Below, piece after piece: positions 11,172 to 22,295 of a stretch of DNA of 64,000 nucleotides. A model generated the notes under the pieces. The model was not told the DNA's origin, ran no database searches, and saw nothing but the letters and a program-made list of their open reading frames with translations. The stretch spans positions 744,001 through 808,000 of the forward strand of contig OZ345373.1 in assembly GCA_977006965.1 (NCBI GenBank). The letters run 5' to 3'. Position numbers and translations under genes: made by a program. Position 1 is the stretch's first letter, and every line of letters begins with the position of its first letter. This stretch comes from Phymatolithon calcareum. Its lineage: Eukaryota > Rhodophyta > Florideophyceae > Hapalidiales.

Positions 11172-12452
11172 GTGTCTAGTTTACTAACCACCTCAATTGA
11201 GGATAAATCCCTCAATTGAGGGGCTTTTTGAAAGCTCAAAAAAGTATGTAGGAAGAATGCGAAACAGAAAGTTCGCACCAACTTTGGGAAGGCGGGCTTG
11301 TGTTCTGCCTGAGGAGTACCCAAACTACGGCCTTAAATGGGCGTCGTTCGGCGGTAGGAACGAAATTACAATTTTCAGTTAGAAGAAGCGGACGTGCCAT
11401 GTCACGAGAAAAAGACCCGCGCCGAGTGGTAGGCGCATCTGTACACACTAAGGCAACATCGGTGACCAGTTTCGCAGAGTGTTACAGGCTTTATGGAGCC
11501 TTTTCCAAGTCAAAAAAGGTGAACAGTACGGTTCTGGAGGTACTCTTGAATGAAATCAATGGTCGCGCAAGCACGTCGCTTCGCGTGAAATGGATCCTGG
11601 TTCACAAACCGACCGAGAAGACTAAGATTAAGACACACAAGATTGTTAACGTCAAGGCAGGAAAGGCTAGCGAAGGTGCTGCGTCCTCTCAACTGCTTGT
11701 ATCGAGTCGCAGCCCGCAAAACTTTGCGCCACATAATCCGGCTTACAGTACTCGTGGTCGCCAGTCTTCTTCGCCAAACGCCAGTTTATTCTCCGCAGTC
11801 GCAAACAGAAGCTCCCCAAAGGGGAACACAAGCTTCGATCCAACCGTCAGAAGCTAAGAATGCCCTATTCCAGGATCTATCGCCTACGCCTTGCATGGCT
11901 TTTGGGACCAGGCGTCGCACGAGGAAATTGATGTAATCACACCCGACCGCAAACCCCAAAGTAATTGCTCATGGGGTGCCACAGTACGAGTGACAAGATA
12001 TATAACAGATTGGGGGACGAATTCCGAGTCAGTTCTGGACAGTTCGCACTCCAAATGGAGATTTCATATCGGAAAATGGTGAGATTGGGCTTCACACGCC
12101 CTGTGATTGCTTTTTGACCAGGTTTCCACAAGTTCACCTTTGAAAAATAGCTGCATAGACGTCCGCGAAGCTGAAACGAATCGGGGGAAAAGAGACTACA
12201 GTGACAGAACTGGTTAAGTTTTTCGGAATACTCGTGCTCATGACAAGATTTGAGTTTGGCGCTAAGAGCGATTTTTGGAAGACTTCCAGGCCGAACAAGT
12301 ATATCCCGACTTGTTGAAGACATCCATGAGCTTGGCGCTTTTGATGTGCTCGATATTGAGTAGCTTTCATGCGCAAAAATTGAAAAATTCTCGTTCCCCA
12401 ATTGAGAGAAAAGTGCCCCTCAATTGAGGGAAAATTTCAGTAAACTAGACAC
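11172..12452 (+). mobile_element. piggyBac-like DNA transposon, 1281 bp, internally deleted
   Basis: The ends are inverted repeats (GTGTCTAGTTTACT and its complement). Unit A at 1667 gives the empty site GGCACTAGTGTTATC. Because the target CACTAGTG is palindromic, the TSD can be read as 2 (TA), 4 (CTAG), 6 or 8 bp. Just inside each end are palindromic sites of the form CCTCAATTGAGG (11193 and 11210 on the left; 12416 plus a partial one near 12400 on the right). The related element at 51271-53233 shares this design. Confidence 0.8.
11230..12370 (+). pseudogene. piggyBac-like transposase, N-terminal part, degenerate
   Basis: The reading is scattered over frames. The N-terminal part (from CVLPEEYPNYGLKWASFGG) matches the related element at 51271-53233. 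Near 12190-12300 is TELVKFFGILVLMTRFEFG followed by FWKTSRPNKYIP, which resembles the start of the piggyBac/DDE_Tnp_1_7 transposase domain. The catalytic core and cysteine-rich C-terminus are missing. It cannot encode an active enzyme. Confidence 0.6.
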
Positions 12453-12829
12453 TAGTGTTATCATATTCAGAAATTTTCAAATAAATTCCAATAAGTTTCT
12501 ATTTTTCTGCTTCCAATTCCGCACCCTCTATCGAGACAGGGAAATACAAGGAAGGTGGAAACTTCTCTTTCCCTCTGCGTTACTCGTACTCTACATCATC
12601 TAGATTACGAGTAACGCGAACCGCTATCACAAGCACTTGGGTGGGTGTGCACTGCAGTTATGCATCTGTTCAGCGAATCGTGCAAGGTTCTATGATATTG
12701 TACGTGTACGAGTTTGGTAGACTGCATGTTTCCCTTCTAATATACCCATCCTTGTTTCTATCACCAAGACAGCGGCAACGTTATCACGCAGTCTGAAGGG
12801 AAGGCTTACAAATTGAAACGCCGCTGAAT

Positions 12830-13159
12830 ATGAGCCAGGACGCGTCGGGGGCAGCTTCGAGTATCGAAATTGCACTGCAAAGCGCTTTCGGAAAGCCGCT
12901 CGGTACAGTAGCGCGTGTTCGTATCGGACAAACTCTGCTATCTATCCGCTCAAAGGATTCCAACAAGGCTAACTGTCTTGAGGCGCTCAGACGTGCGAAA
13001 TATAAGTTCCCTGGGCGGCAGAAGGTCTTCATTTCGAACAAATGGGGATTTACAAAATTCACGAAAGACGAATATGCAGAGCTCAAGGCGGCCGGTCGCA
13101 TCATCCCTGATGGATGTTATTGCAAAATCTTAACCAACAAGGGCCCTCTCAACCTTTAA
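12830..13159 (+). pseudogene. RPL10: 3' end of ribosomal protein uL16 (RPL10) fused to repeat sequence
   Basis: From about codon 16, after SAFGKPLGTVARV, this ORF is clearly the C-terminal part of eukaryotic large-subunit protein uL16/L10: IGQTLLSIRSKDSNK, EALRRAKYKFPGRQK, NKWGFTKF and RIIPDGC. The roughly 100 N-terminal residues expected for the family are absent. The first 15 codons, including the ATG, come from the S block, so the 109-codon frame is a chance fusion. It is best read as an RPL10 gene truncated by the duplication breakpoint; a spliced missing part elsewhere cannot be excluded. Between its stop and 13537 I see only AT-rich spacer. Confidence 0.85.
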
Positions 13160-13537
13160 ACACGTGTTCACGATGGGTCCTGATCAGAGGACAAGCACTG
13201 CTTAGTGAAGTAGGAACATATTTAATCGGTTGCGTGTATGTTTGGTAAGTAAAAGAGTCTTTCTCTTAGCAATCTCGGGAAAGTCGACATGCATTAAATG
13301 TCTAATCCTTCAAGCCCAGATTCACATTCCCGGCGTAAGGATCCATACGCCGGGGAATGTTTTCCAGTCTACAGTAAACGGAATTGGCGAATTCAAGGTC
13401 ATCTCATTTACAGTTGCAGTATGATCTCATTCAGAAATTCCAGTGTACAGTCTGCACCGCGCGATCGCGGGAATGCATCGATGCATTCCCAATGTCAATT
13501 TCCCATTTTCCTCCTGTGCCACAGCGATCTCTTAGCA

Positions 13538-14287
<750 letters not shown>

Positions 14288-14385
14288 TACGCGACATTCG
14301 GACAAAGAATCTATATCCGTCTACGGCAGTCCGAACCAAAGACGAGAGGACTCCATGCGACTCTTTATGGATTCGCAATGTGACG

Positions 14386-17300
14386 ATGCCAGCTTTTCAC
14401 AACTCAATAAATTTGGCAGTTGGGAACAAACAAGACGCCATTGATGTTTTAAGCGCTCTTCTTCCACAATCGCAGCAGAGCCTTCCCGCGCTTCCATTGC
14501 CGCCACCACAACCACCGCAAAGGAGTATTGGCATTCTGCTTGGGCGAGTACTTCCTCTGAGCGATGGCACACTGGTGATTTCTCATGGACGAAGAGATTA
14601 TTGTCAAGTTGTATTCGCCCCGCCTTTATCAGTTCGCTTTCGCGCGGCGCTCGTTTTTTGCTCCGATTTTCGCTGCGTGCATCCTCACAATTCGGGAACT
14701 GTCCTTGAGGTCCTCTCCGCCCATGTGAGAGTTCTGCTTGAATGTTCGTTTTATTCATGCCCCGCGGAGTTGAGAGCTTCGCCATTGGCCGACGTTGCTG
14801 TGCTGAGAAAACAGAGGGGCAAACGCAGAGATGTACAAGCTCGAGTCACAGCGAAAAGTCCCATAATGGGCACGGGGAAGAACGCTCGTTTTATATTGGA
14901 AATTTCAAGCATGGCAGCAACAACTGCAGATGACGTCTTGGCGGTGTTCGTTGTTTTTGTCGGGACAGAGGCTCTCCAATGGTGGCCGTTCTTACATGTT
15001 GGGTCGACGCTTGCCTTTCTCGGTCTCAAGCGCGCAAAGTTGCCGGACTTTGGGGACAAACATGTCTTCAAAGTCTCTGATGCCTCTGTTAACATCTACG
15101 ATCTTCAACCAACAATAGGAAACGAAAAGACCGGTGATGACGGCAAAGCGGCGAGCTCGGCTGCTCTCGAAACCACACAAACCGCGAACACATCGTCCTT
15201 CCAACCGACCGCAAAGCGCATGCGGCGGTCGGCGACGATATTATCTAGTGGAAGACGAACTTCGAATACCGAGCCTGTGCCAAGGGCTAGTTTTACTTGG
15301 AGTCAACACTCTGTGACATATCAAGGCGTAATAACGGACCTGTTGAGTGACGGCCGACTCCGTCTGGACAATGCTGTGTACCTGCATTTGGGCGGAGACT
15401 ACGGTTGGTGTGCAGGCGGTTCAAAAACTTTTGCATGCTTTCGTGTTGGCGCTCGCGTAGAAGCACTAAATGTGTTGATTGCGTTCCAGCGCGGAATACC
15501 GACGACTATTTTTCCAACGGCAAGAACTAATATCAACATCATCTATTTCGGTAGTGTACCAGAAAAAGGCATTATTCGAACAAGGGAATGGCACCGCAGC
15601 CCATGGGTTAGGTACTGGAATCATCTCGCCGCGCCCCATATCCTTTGGGCTCAGGAGCTGTACGACGCATTGCCGCGAAAGTTTCATGTCTGGCTTGAAC
15701 CCACACAGTCGCAAACGCCTGGATTCAGCTGCGCAGATAGCCAGATTTCTTCTGATTTGGCACAGCGGCTCCTCGGTAGTAGGCAAGATCCCGGGCTTAT
15801 TGAATTTCTAATGAACATGCTCGCAGGGACAAGCAAGCTGTTCCAGCGCAATCAGGCTCCAACTCATTTGTATTCAGATTTTTTGCATGGGAATCATTCG
15901 TTGCAGAGTAAATGGGACAAAAACTTACCAAGCTTTCCGTACCCGGCGACAATTGCTGAATTTTCCTCTGCTGTCGATGTGAAATGGCTTGCGTCTCCTT
16001 GTGCAAAAGCAAGCCGGAATGCTGCGATTGGAAATGCGATCGAAGGCCGAATCCTTGTTGAAGTTTTTTCCGAACAGGATCTAGCAAAAGTGTTATGCAG
16101 TCCTCAATTGAGTGGACGTGGGGGCTCAGCCGCGGAAGGGAAAAGGCAATGTGGACACGACATTGTCTTGATTGGGATGCTGGAAGGTTGTAGTGATGAT
16201 GTTGGCACGGCAAAAATATCGGATGCTACGGGGAGTATATACGTGGAGCTTGTGGGAAACTTGGACCCCTCTCTTCTTGGAGCGGTTGTTGTCGTTCAGT
16301 CGTTTCGGGTAGCGGTTGAATTTTTCCCACATACTGCGGTACGAAATTCTACGTTTCTCTTTGACTGCTCGAAGATCAAGGTCCTAATCGACGGACCTTA
16401 TGTGGACTTTGATAGTGGCAAGCGCAGTGATGCGAAGATTGACACGCAGCATCCGGCCGCGCACTCTGGTTTTCCGAATCGAGATGCAAGTGTGCGTCTT
16501 CTTGTATCTCAAAACCAAAGCAACGAATCTGTTCCCAGCGCTTCTCAGGGGTGTGACATTGATGAATACCCTCTTGTTGCAATATTCGTGGAAAAGATAT
16601 CATCTATATCCCGGCATTCTGATGGACAGCCGCGTTTCCGAGTTCACGGTCATCTCGTTGGCTTCTGTCAAAATAGAGGAAAATCTGTCTGGAAACTACT
16701 GCGTGACAAGCAAGACGGGTTTTCAAGATGCTGCTTAGTTCTGCACGGAGATGCTGCATCGAAAGTTCGGGCTTCTTTGAGAGAGGGACAATTGTACGCA
16801 ATAGGGTGCAGTGACTTTGGCGGATGTACGGATGTTCAAGCGTTATGTCAGAAGCGAGCTCAGCAAGCTTGCAAAGATGGACGACCTCTTCTGCTCTTTT
16901 CCGCCTCTGTTTTGAATGGACTGTGGGTTGCAGATCTGCGAAGAGGTGTTGACATGCAGTCTGAAAGCAACTGCGTTTCGGAAATCGAAAATGTCGCCAG
17001 TCATGAAGCGGATATTGCAGGGTTAGTGCAGCAATTCCAACTTTGGGCTTCACAGTCATTAATGGAGATGTTATCTCCAACGTGGAGGCCGTCGGCAGTG
17101 CTGAGCGACTTTTGTGCAGCTCGTCATGACAGTGACGAATATCTGGTGTCCATATGCGGGGTTTTCCTTCGTGCGGATATGCTACGCCGACGAAGTGAAG
17201 TGAGAAGTCGGGGTAGAACTGAGGCAGGTACAGATTTTCGTCTTGTTCTTCGCGAGAAGGAAGCCTCGGTGCTTGTGTTTCACGTATTGTTTTTGGCAGC

Positions 17301-18210
17301 TGAGTCGAAACCTCGAGGTCTTGTCCCCGGAAGTACAATTCAATTATTCAACGTTTCGCGTCGAACGGCAATAGGGAACCATAACGTCTTGTTCACTGCT
17401 TGTGACCTGACCAGGGTTGGAAGAGTTACTGGCATCGAGCGCTCTAATTCGATGCCCTCGCTATGCTGTCATCGCCCTCTGTTGGGAGACCAAAATATTT
17501 TTGGAGTTTTTCCTCCTAGTTTTTTGTGGAGCTTTTGCCCCGGTGCGATTGTGGGCTACCAGTCGCGCACTTCCTCGACATGCGGAGTGCTTCGAGTGAA
17601 CTTGATAGAGCTGAAAAGAATTGAATTCTTTGTACACTACCACACGACAGCATGTCTCAATTGTAAATCTGTTGATGGAGCAGATTGGTGCGCAGGTGCA
17701 TATGCTGCGGCAACGATTGAAGACGGCACGGCTCGTGGTGAAATTGAATGTAACAGTTTTCAGGCTGTAATGGAGCTTCTAGGAGCATCGGAGAATGAAA
17801 GCCTGGCAATTCGACGGGAACTTCCTCGTTGGCAACCTTCACGCAATGCTCTTACCAACTGGAAGAATCAGACGAATGCTTTGTACAGGTCGGAAAATGT
17901 GGCCGATATCGCTTTGAAGGAATTACTCGTCTCTTTTCCAAGGTCGGTTTACATGCTTGTGAAAAACCTGAAGTGTTTACAGGGAGGTTTGCCAAGCTCT
18001 GATTCTCCGATGATTGACGAAGCTGAAGTGCGGGGGCATAACGTGGGATTCGGACGGAAGCTATGGACGGCGGAATCATCAAGAATGCATCAGGTCCATC
18101 TGGAAGCGCTAGCGGTTTTCGAAGAAGATTTCTGGTTCTCGTCAAAGTTAGGCGTTCTGAATTCCAAACATATATCTGTCAAAGAACGTTACGATGGAAC
18201 TTGTAAATGA
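14386..18210 (+). CDS. CTC1-like protein (large subunit of the CST telomere-maintenance complex), probable
   Basis: This intact ORF of 1274 codons is the longest in the window and close to the usual CTC1 length (about 1200-1300). CTC1 binds STN1 and TEN1 and single-stranded telomeric DNA and recruits DNA polymerase alpha. Repeated OB-fold-like strand patterns occur at about residues 45-110 (GILLGRVLPLSDGTLVISHG), 305-370 (YQGVITDLLSDGRLRLDNAV then FRVGARVEALNV) and 600-650 (LIGMLEG, ISDATGSIYVELVG). Near residue 1085 comes CLNCKSVDGADWCAG followed by EDGTARGEI and VMELLG, as in the zinc-ribbon-containing C-terminal OB fold of CTC1 and RPA-type proteins. The assignment rests on this architecture, not a database match; another multi-OB single-strand-binding protein is the alternative. 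The first ATG in frame is 14386; the frame stays open upstream without an ATG. The 3' end is duplicated as pseudogene fragments at 42299 and 57228. Confidence 0.62.
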   Translation: MPAFHNSINLAVGNKQDAIDVLSALLPQSQQSLPALPLPPPQPPQRSIGILLGRVLPLSDGTLVISHGRRDYCQVVFAPPLSVRFRAALVFCSDFRCVHPHNSGTVLEVLSAHVRVLLECSFYSCPAELRASPLADVAVLRKQRGKRRDVQARVTAKSPIMGTGKNARFILEISSMAATTADDVLAVFVVFVGTEALQWWPFLHVGSTLAFLGLKRAKLPDFGDKHVFKVSDASVNIYDLQPTIGNEKTGDDGKAASSAALETTQTANTSSFQPTAKRMRRSATILSSGRRTSNTEPVPRASFTWSQHSVTYQGVITDLLSDGRLRLDNAVYLHLGGDYGWCAGGSKTFACFRVGARVEALNVLIAFQRGIPTTIFPTARTNINIIYFGSVPEKGIIRTREWHRSPWVRYWNHLAAPHILWAQELYDALPRKFHVWLEPTQSQTPGFSCADSQISSDLAQRLLGSRQDPGLIEFLMNMLAGTSKLFQRNQAPTHLYSDFLHGNHSLQSKWDKNLPSFPYPATIAEFSSAVDVKWLASPCAKASRNAAIGNAIEGRILVEVFSEQDLAKVLCSPQLSGRGGSAAEGKRQCGHDIVLIGMLEGCSDDVGTAKISDATGSIYVELVGNLDPSLLGAVVVVQSFRVAVEFFPHTAVRNSTFLFDCSKIKVLIDGPYVDFDSGKRSDAKIDTQHPAAHSGFPNRDASVRLLVSQNQSNESVPSASQGCDIDEYPLVAIFVEKISSISRHSDGQPRFRVHGHLVGFCQNRGKSVWKLLRDKQDGFSRCCLVLHGDAASKVRASLREGQLYAIGCSDFGGCTDVQALCQKRAQQACKDGRPLLLFSASVLNGLWVADLRRGVDMQSESNCVSEIENVASHEADIAGLVQQFQLWASQSLMEMLSPTWRPSAVLSDFCAARHDSDEYLVSICGVFLRADMLRRRSEVRSRGRTEAGTDFRLVLREKEASVLVFHVLFLAAESKPRGLVPGSTIQLFNVSRRTAIGNHNVLFTACDLTRVGRVTGIERSNSMPSLCCHRPLLGDQNIFGVFPPSFLWSFCPGAIVGYQSRTSSTCGVLRVNLIELKRIEFFVHYHTTACLNCKSVDGADWCAGAYAAATIEDGTARGEIECNSFQAVMELLGASENESLAIRRELPRWQPSRNALTNWKNQTNALYRSENVADIALKELLVSFPRSVYMLVKNLKCLQGGLPSSDSPMIDEAEVRGHNVGFGRKLWTAESSRMHQVHLEALAVFEEDFWFSSKLGVLNSKHISVKERYDGTCK

Positions 18211-18445
18211 AATTTATGTCTTTTGCGTTTTTGTCTTGTTTGAAGAAAATATGTGTGTAAAATCGCAGTAAGATCTCTAGGCGAATAACAAGAAGTCCTG
18301 AGTGACATTCCTTTCGGATGTGACCAGGAATAGCAAAAGCGCTGTAGTGGCCGCGCTTTTTTCTCTGTTTCAACTTCCAGTCTGCAAAACTTTGCGAAGT
18401 TGCCAGGCGACCCAATAGTTTAAAAAAATTGGTTCGCAGGCCACC

Positions 18446-18586
18446 ATGTCGAAGTCTGGACACCGTCCCTTTCGGAAGCAACGATACTACTGTGGAATAT
18501 GCCGCCGGACAAAGCATTGCGATGTGCCCCGCAACTCCGCACTGATCGAAGATGAAGGTCTACGGCGGGATCTGGAACAGTTGTAA
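18446..18586 (+). CDS. small ORF or first exon with Kozak-like start, downstream of the CTC1-like gene
   Basis: The context GCCACCATG is an ideal eukaryotic start. It opens a 46-codon basic ORF containing YYCGICRRTKHC, a possible metal-binding CxxC. The end GTTGTAAAC could equally be a splice donor, making this a first exon. Related but non-coding sequence follows the CTC1 fragments in units C (about 42880) and D (about 58000), so the ORF itself is not conserved there. I do not recognise it. Confidence 0.25.
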   Translation: MSKSGHRPFRKQRYYCGICRRTKHCDVPRNSALIEDEGLRRDLEQL

Positions 18587-18589
18587 ACG

Positions 18590-19990
18590 CAAATTGCCCA
18601 ACGCTAGACTCAACGTACCCGAAGTCCGTGCTCCGAACTCATCAATTCTCTCCGCTCTTTCTTCAAATCCGTACCGCACGTGTCCAAGTTGCCGTGAATG
18701 TGATACACGGCCGTCTTTTGGTGTACGCTATAATCGGCTTCAGTTTGAACGAGCTGAAACGTAACGTCACCCACGGAACAAATTGTCCGCACTGAGCCTG
18801 CTACATAACTACTGTCTCAATGGCAGGCTCAAATCAGACAGCTACTCAAATCACATGACTTTGAATTCTCTTTTGGGTATTCCTGAGCTACCAAATTCGA
18901 ATCTGTAATCAACCCCTACAACCTTTGTTTCAATAGTTCACCGCGAAGAATCCAAAAGAAAAGATCTTCGGGTCTCAAAAACTATTTAGATAAGGCACGC
19001 TTGGCATCCTTGACAATAAACCCAGATTTCCGAAAAAAGTCCCAGGTCGGCGTAAGGAAGGCACGCACAAGTCTATACAGTGCGTGGAATCCGAGAAGAC
19101 AGATGGTCAGCTAGTGGACAGTTTGCACTCCAGAATGGAAATGGAATACGGGAATCCTTTGTTGGCGAACATGCGCAGTATCGGACCACCATTCGAGATT
19201 GAACATGACCTGCGAGCCCACGGTGTATACAAGATTCCTGGTTCTCTACTCCAGGTGCCTGTCATCTTCAGCACAGAGATCGTGCCATAGATTGCTTGAA
19301 AGGCCAAGTTTGATGATGAAGCTAGCTCGGAAACTCACTATGATACGTCTGTCAGGCTATACGCCAGCCCATATGGCACTAGATTGGTCATCTACTGGTT
19401 GCGGTTAATCACTGATTGCCGGCATGCATCGCAACGGAGCAGTTCTAATGTGGGACGGATCCCTGGAACAAGGTTCGCAAGCTACTTGGAAGCTCTTGTA
19501 TCAAAGTGACATTAACGAATTTGGTGCCTCCGATATAAGTACGTTTATAAACCTGTCATCTGATTTGAGATAGCGGCAAGTGTATAAGAAAGTCAATAAC
19601 TTGCTGTGAAGACATTCGAGCCATATGTATTCTACTTAGGCAGAAAATCCCTACTCGATGGCATGCTGGTTTCAGTGCTATCTTATGATTCCGTCAGTCT
19701 CGTGGACCCGGAAGCGGATTTTCTCCATCTGCAATTTTTTCTGTTCGCAAGACTGTACTCCCTTTTCTCCGGCATTGATTGTCAAAGCAAATGGGACTCA
19801 CAAATTGCTCTTCCCATGAACGTATTATGCTGTGTGCTTGAGAATTAAGAAGCGCGCCAGAGTGATATTCAAACGAGGCTCGTGGAATTGTATTCATACA
19901 GCGGTTTTATTTCATCTATTGTCCAGGCGACCCTCCGTCGAGGGCCCTCACAAAATGTTCACATTGCGCGAGAACAGTGACGCTGCAATA
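18590..19990. other. 1.4 kb with no recognisable gene
   Basis: There are only short ORFs with no domain I can name, and no clear repeat partner elsewhere in the window. Confidence 0.5.
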
Positions 19991-19994
19991 GGCG

Positions 19995-20480
19995 AATTTA
20001 TACTTCTTTTCTTTATTGCAGAAAGACCACTCGCGCCAAAGCATTGGAAAAAATAATTGCTATTGTAATTATTTAAATTATTGTTCCAATAATTTATTCC
20101 TGAGTCTCGCATATTTATTGTATTTATTGAGATCGTCGTGGTTGCGACAATTATTGTATCGGACTCCTCATTTTTTCGATCCGGTTATTCTATCGCGACA
20201 GAAAGTAGCAAGAAGGATCCAATAATTCGGGGAATAACCAGTTATTTATACCTCGCTGAACTTGAATACAATAATTTATTGCTTCTGCGTTCAACAATAA
20301 ATTATTTATTCTCGACACTTTTCGAGAAAAGAATAAAAATAAATAAATAATTCCAATGCTTTGACTCTCGCAAAAGGGAAGCGTCTGAAGCTGTTTGAAA
20401 CAGCTTCTCACTTTTCAGAAGCTTCAGTACGTCTAGTGGTTTCTCGCGGCATAATTCCCCTTTTTTGGCGGACATGTGGA
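19995..20480 (-). mobile_element. LINE C 3' end fragment, interrupted by a 325-bp MITE
   Basis: On the minus strand, from 20480, it reads ELCREKPLDVLKLLKSEKLF, matching the C-terminus of the RNase H LINE (DLCREKPVAIIQYLNEENLL near 22890). It ends in the GCAATAAAGAAAAG-type tail near 19995. The MITE at 20038-20362 sits inside it. A parallel fragment is at 53437-53575. Confidence 0.7.
20038..20362. mobile_element. 325-bp MITE, copy 1
   Basis: The 12-bp terminal inverted repeats are AAAGCATTGGAA and TTCCAATGCTTT. The same 325-bp sequence occurs inverted at 28987-29311, where the encoded 70-codon spurious ORF is identical residue for residue. Flanking 10-mers match 7 of 10, consistent with an aged 10-bp TSD. 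The TSD length would suit a Mutator-like source, but no transposase is present. Confidence 0.85.
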
Positions 20481-21059
20481 ATGGAATGAGAGATCCAAAA
20501 CGGATTCAAAATTTTCGAACAAAAGTTCCGATGCGGATGTGGGTTTCATTTTGTCCGCGAGGTCCTGGGGGAATCTCGTTGTCTAGCCGCACTGCGTGGA
20601 AGCGAAACCCGTGCGACCAATTTACGTTTCGGACATTTCAATGCGACTCGTGAAGCTCGCGGTGGATACTCAATCGTTGGCGTAGGACAACAGCAGCTTT
20701 CGTCCCAAAGTGCGAATCTCAGTTTTGAACAGTGCACATTTCCCCGAAACTGGATAAGGAAACTTGGGCAAAATAAGAGATGGACTTGGTCAAAGCCCCT
20801 TTTTAAAAATTAGCTCTACGGTAGCGATGCGAACAACAGGCAGTACTATTTCGGGGGTTTAATGGGTTTACGCTAACGTCATCGCATCCAGATACGCAAA
20901 ATACTAGTACGGACATTTTTTTCACTCGTAATTTAGCTGCGGACAGTTAACAAAAACGTAACCTCAAGTTCTAAGAGAAAGTCACTAGTTCCTCAAAATG
21001 CGCCCTTAACACTAGATGACGGCTACGCATCGCTTCTGTATTTTGATGCATACAGCTTT

Positions 21060-21441
21060 CTAATAGTCGATTCTTAGATATTGCTCCAACAACGATGGAC
21101 CTCTTCTTTCAGCTCTGCCACGTTTTTGAACTGCCGAAAACATTTGGTAACTTCCCGGGCAATTCTACCTCAGAGATTTTCGATTCTACTGACTTAGCCG
21201 GCCAATGGAGAAAGTCAACGCAATTTCCAGCAGTCATTTGCGTGCGGCTAACGTGGGTTGGAACATTATCCTGCTGAAAAATCGAGTCTACGGGACAGTC
21301 TACCTCTGTAAACGGCAGAAAACTCTGAGTTAGAACATTGCAGTACTCTGCAGAGTTCATTTTCCCGTCAACGGGGCAAACGCAAGAAAGAACCTGCCAA
21401 GGCATGGCAGCCCATATAATGATGGAACCACCTCCATACTG
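21060..21441 (-). pseudogene. Tc1/mariner transposase relic, downstream half
   Basis: On the minus strand it reads SIIIWAAMPWQ, GKMNSAEYCNVLTQSFLPF, FQQDNVPTHVSR and DFLHWPAKS, the familiar Tc1-type catalytic block with the second aspartate in QQDN. The upstream half (SDE-type motif) is at 25009-25150, separated by a 3.6-kb LINE insertion. Stops follow the catalytic block, so it is dead. The stretch 20481-21059 contains only decayed sequence, possibly the rest of this element. Confidence 0.8.
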
Positions 21442-22295
21442 ACCCTCCTTGCGACGCTTTGGGAAACATGTGGAAAACTCCGGTGTCTACCAACGCAATG
21501 GCGCCGGGAAATCCTCATTCCCATCCACAAGAAAGGATCAGCGCACATCCCAGGGAAATACCGCCCAATATCGCTTCTCAGCCAAGTGCGAAAGATTATT
21601 GACTCCGCGATGGACTCTGCGATACGCGAACACTACAAATTCCGCCAGTTACAGCTGGGCTTCCAGAAGAAAAAAGGGAAGGAACTCGCGATACTAAGAG
21701 CGACGAGTACTGTGAGGCGAGGCCACCGATTTTTCGCGGTCCTCGACTTGTCCTCCGCATATGACCGCGTTCTACGAGATATTCTCCAACGCAGAATCGA
21801 GTCATGCCTACCCAAAGATATCGCAGAGATGGTCAAGTACCTACTGAAGCCGTCGTGGATCACTGCAGCCAGAGACGAGGAAAACCAGTGGCTCCTGATC
21901 GATCGCGGAGTCCCCCAGGGCTCTCCCTTGAGTCCCTGTCTTTACAACATGTTCATGGACAACTTCGCCTTGAAAGTCGCCGGAATGTCACCGCGCTAAT
22001 CAACTTACCCAGCAATACTGTTCGCAGATGACGTACAGCTACAATCTAAAAACTCGGAAGGCATGCAGTGGCTGCTAGATATGGCGACAAGCTGGGCAAG
22101 AGAGAATGGCTCGTCGTGGAATACCAAAAAAGGAAAAAGTGAAGTTCTAATATACCCGGGCCTGTTCCAGCGAACATTCAGACTTGCGGGGTCCGAGCTA
22201 CACGAAACCCGCCGACTGGAATACCTCGGGACCACGATCGACAATACATGTGTAACCGACCACGCCACCCTGAAACGCCTTTCCAAAGCGAAAGG

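Larger units (their letters stand above)
9823..12876. repeat. S block, copy B
   Basis: It is nearly identical to 328-2105 once the transposon at 11172-12452 is removed. It ends inside the sequence ATTGCACTGCAAAG, where units A, C and D continue as repeat but this copy changes into RPL10 coding sequence. The shared CTGCAAAG at the switch looks like junction microhomology. Confidence 0.85.

Noticed and set aside
14321-14785. Long minus-strand ORFs opposite the CTC1-like gene (also 15797-16213 and 16604-17338)
   Set aside because: They lie entirely within the 3.8-kb plus-strand ORF and lack any motif, so they are antisense shadows.
20138-20350. 70-codon ORF duplicated exactly at 28999-29211
   Set aside because: It lies inside the 325-bp MITE; its identity reflects recent transposition, not protein conservation.
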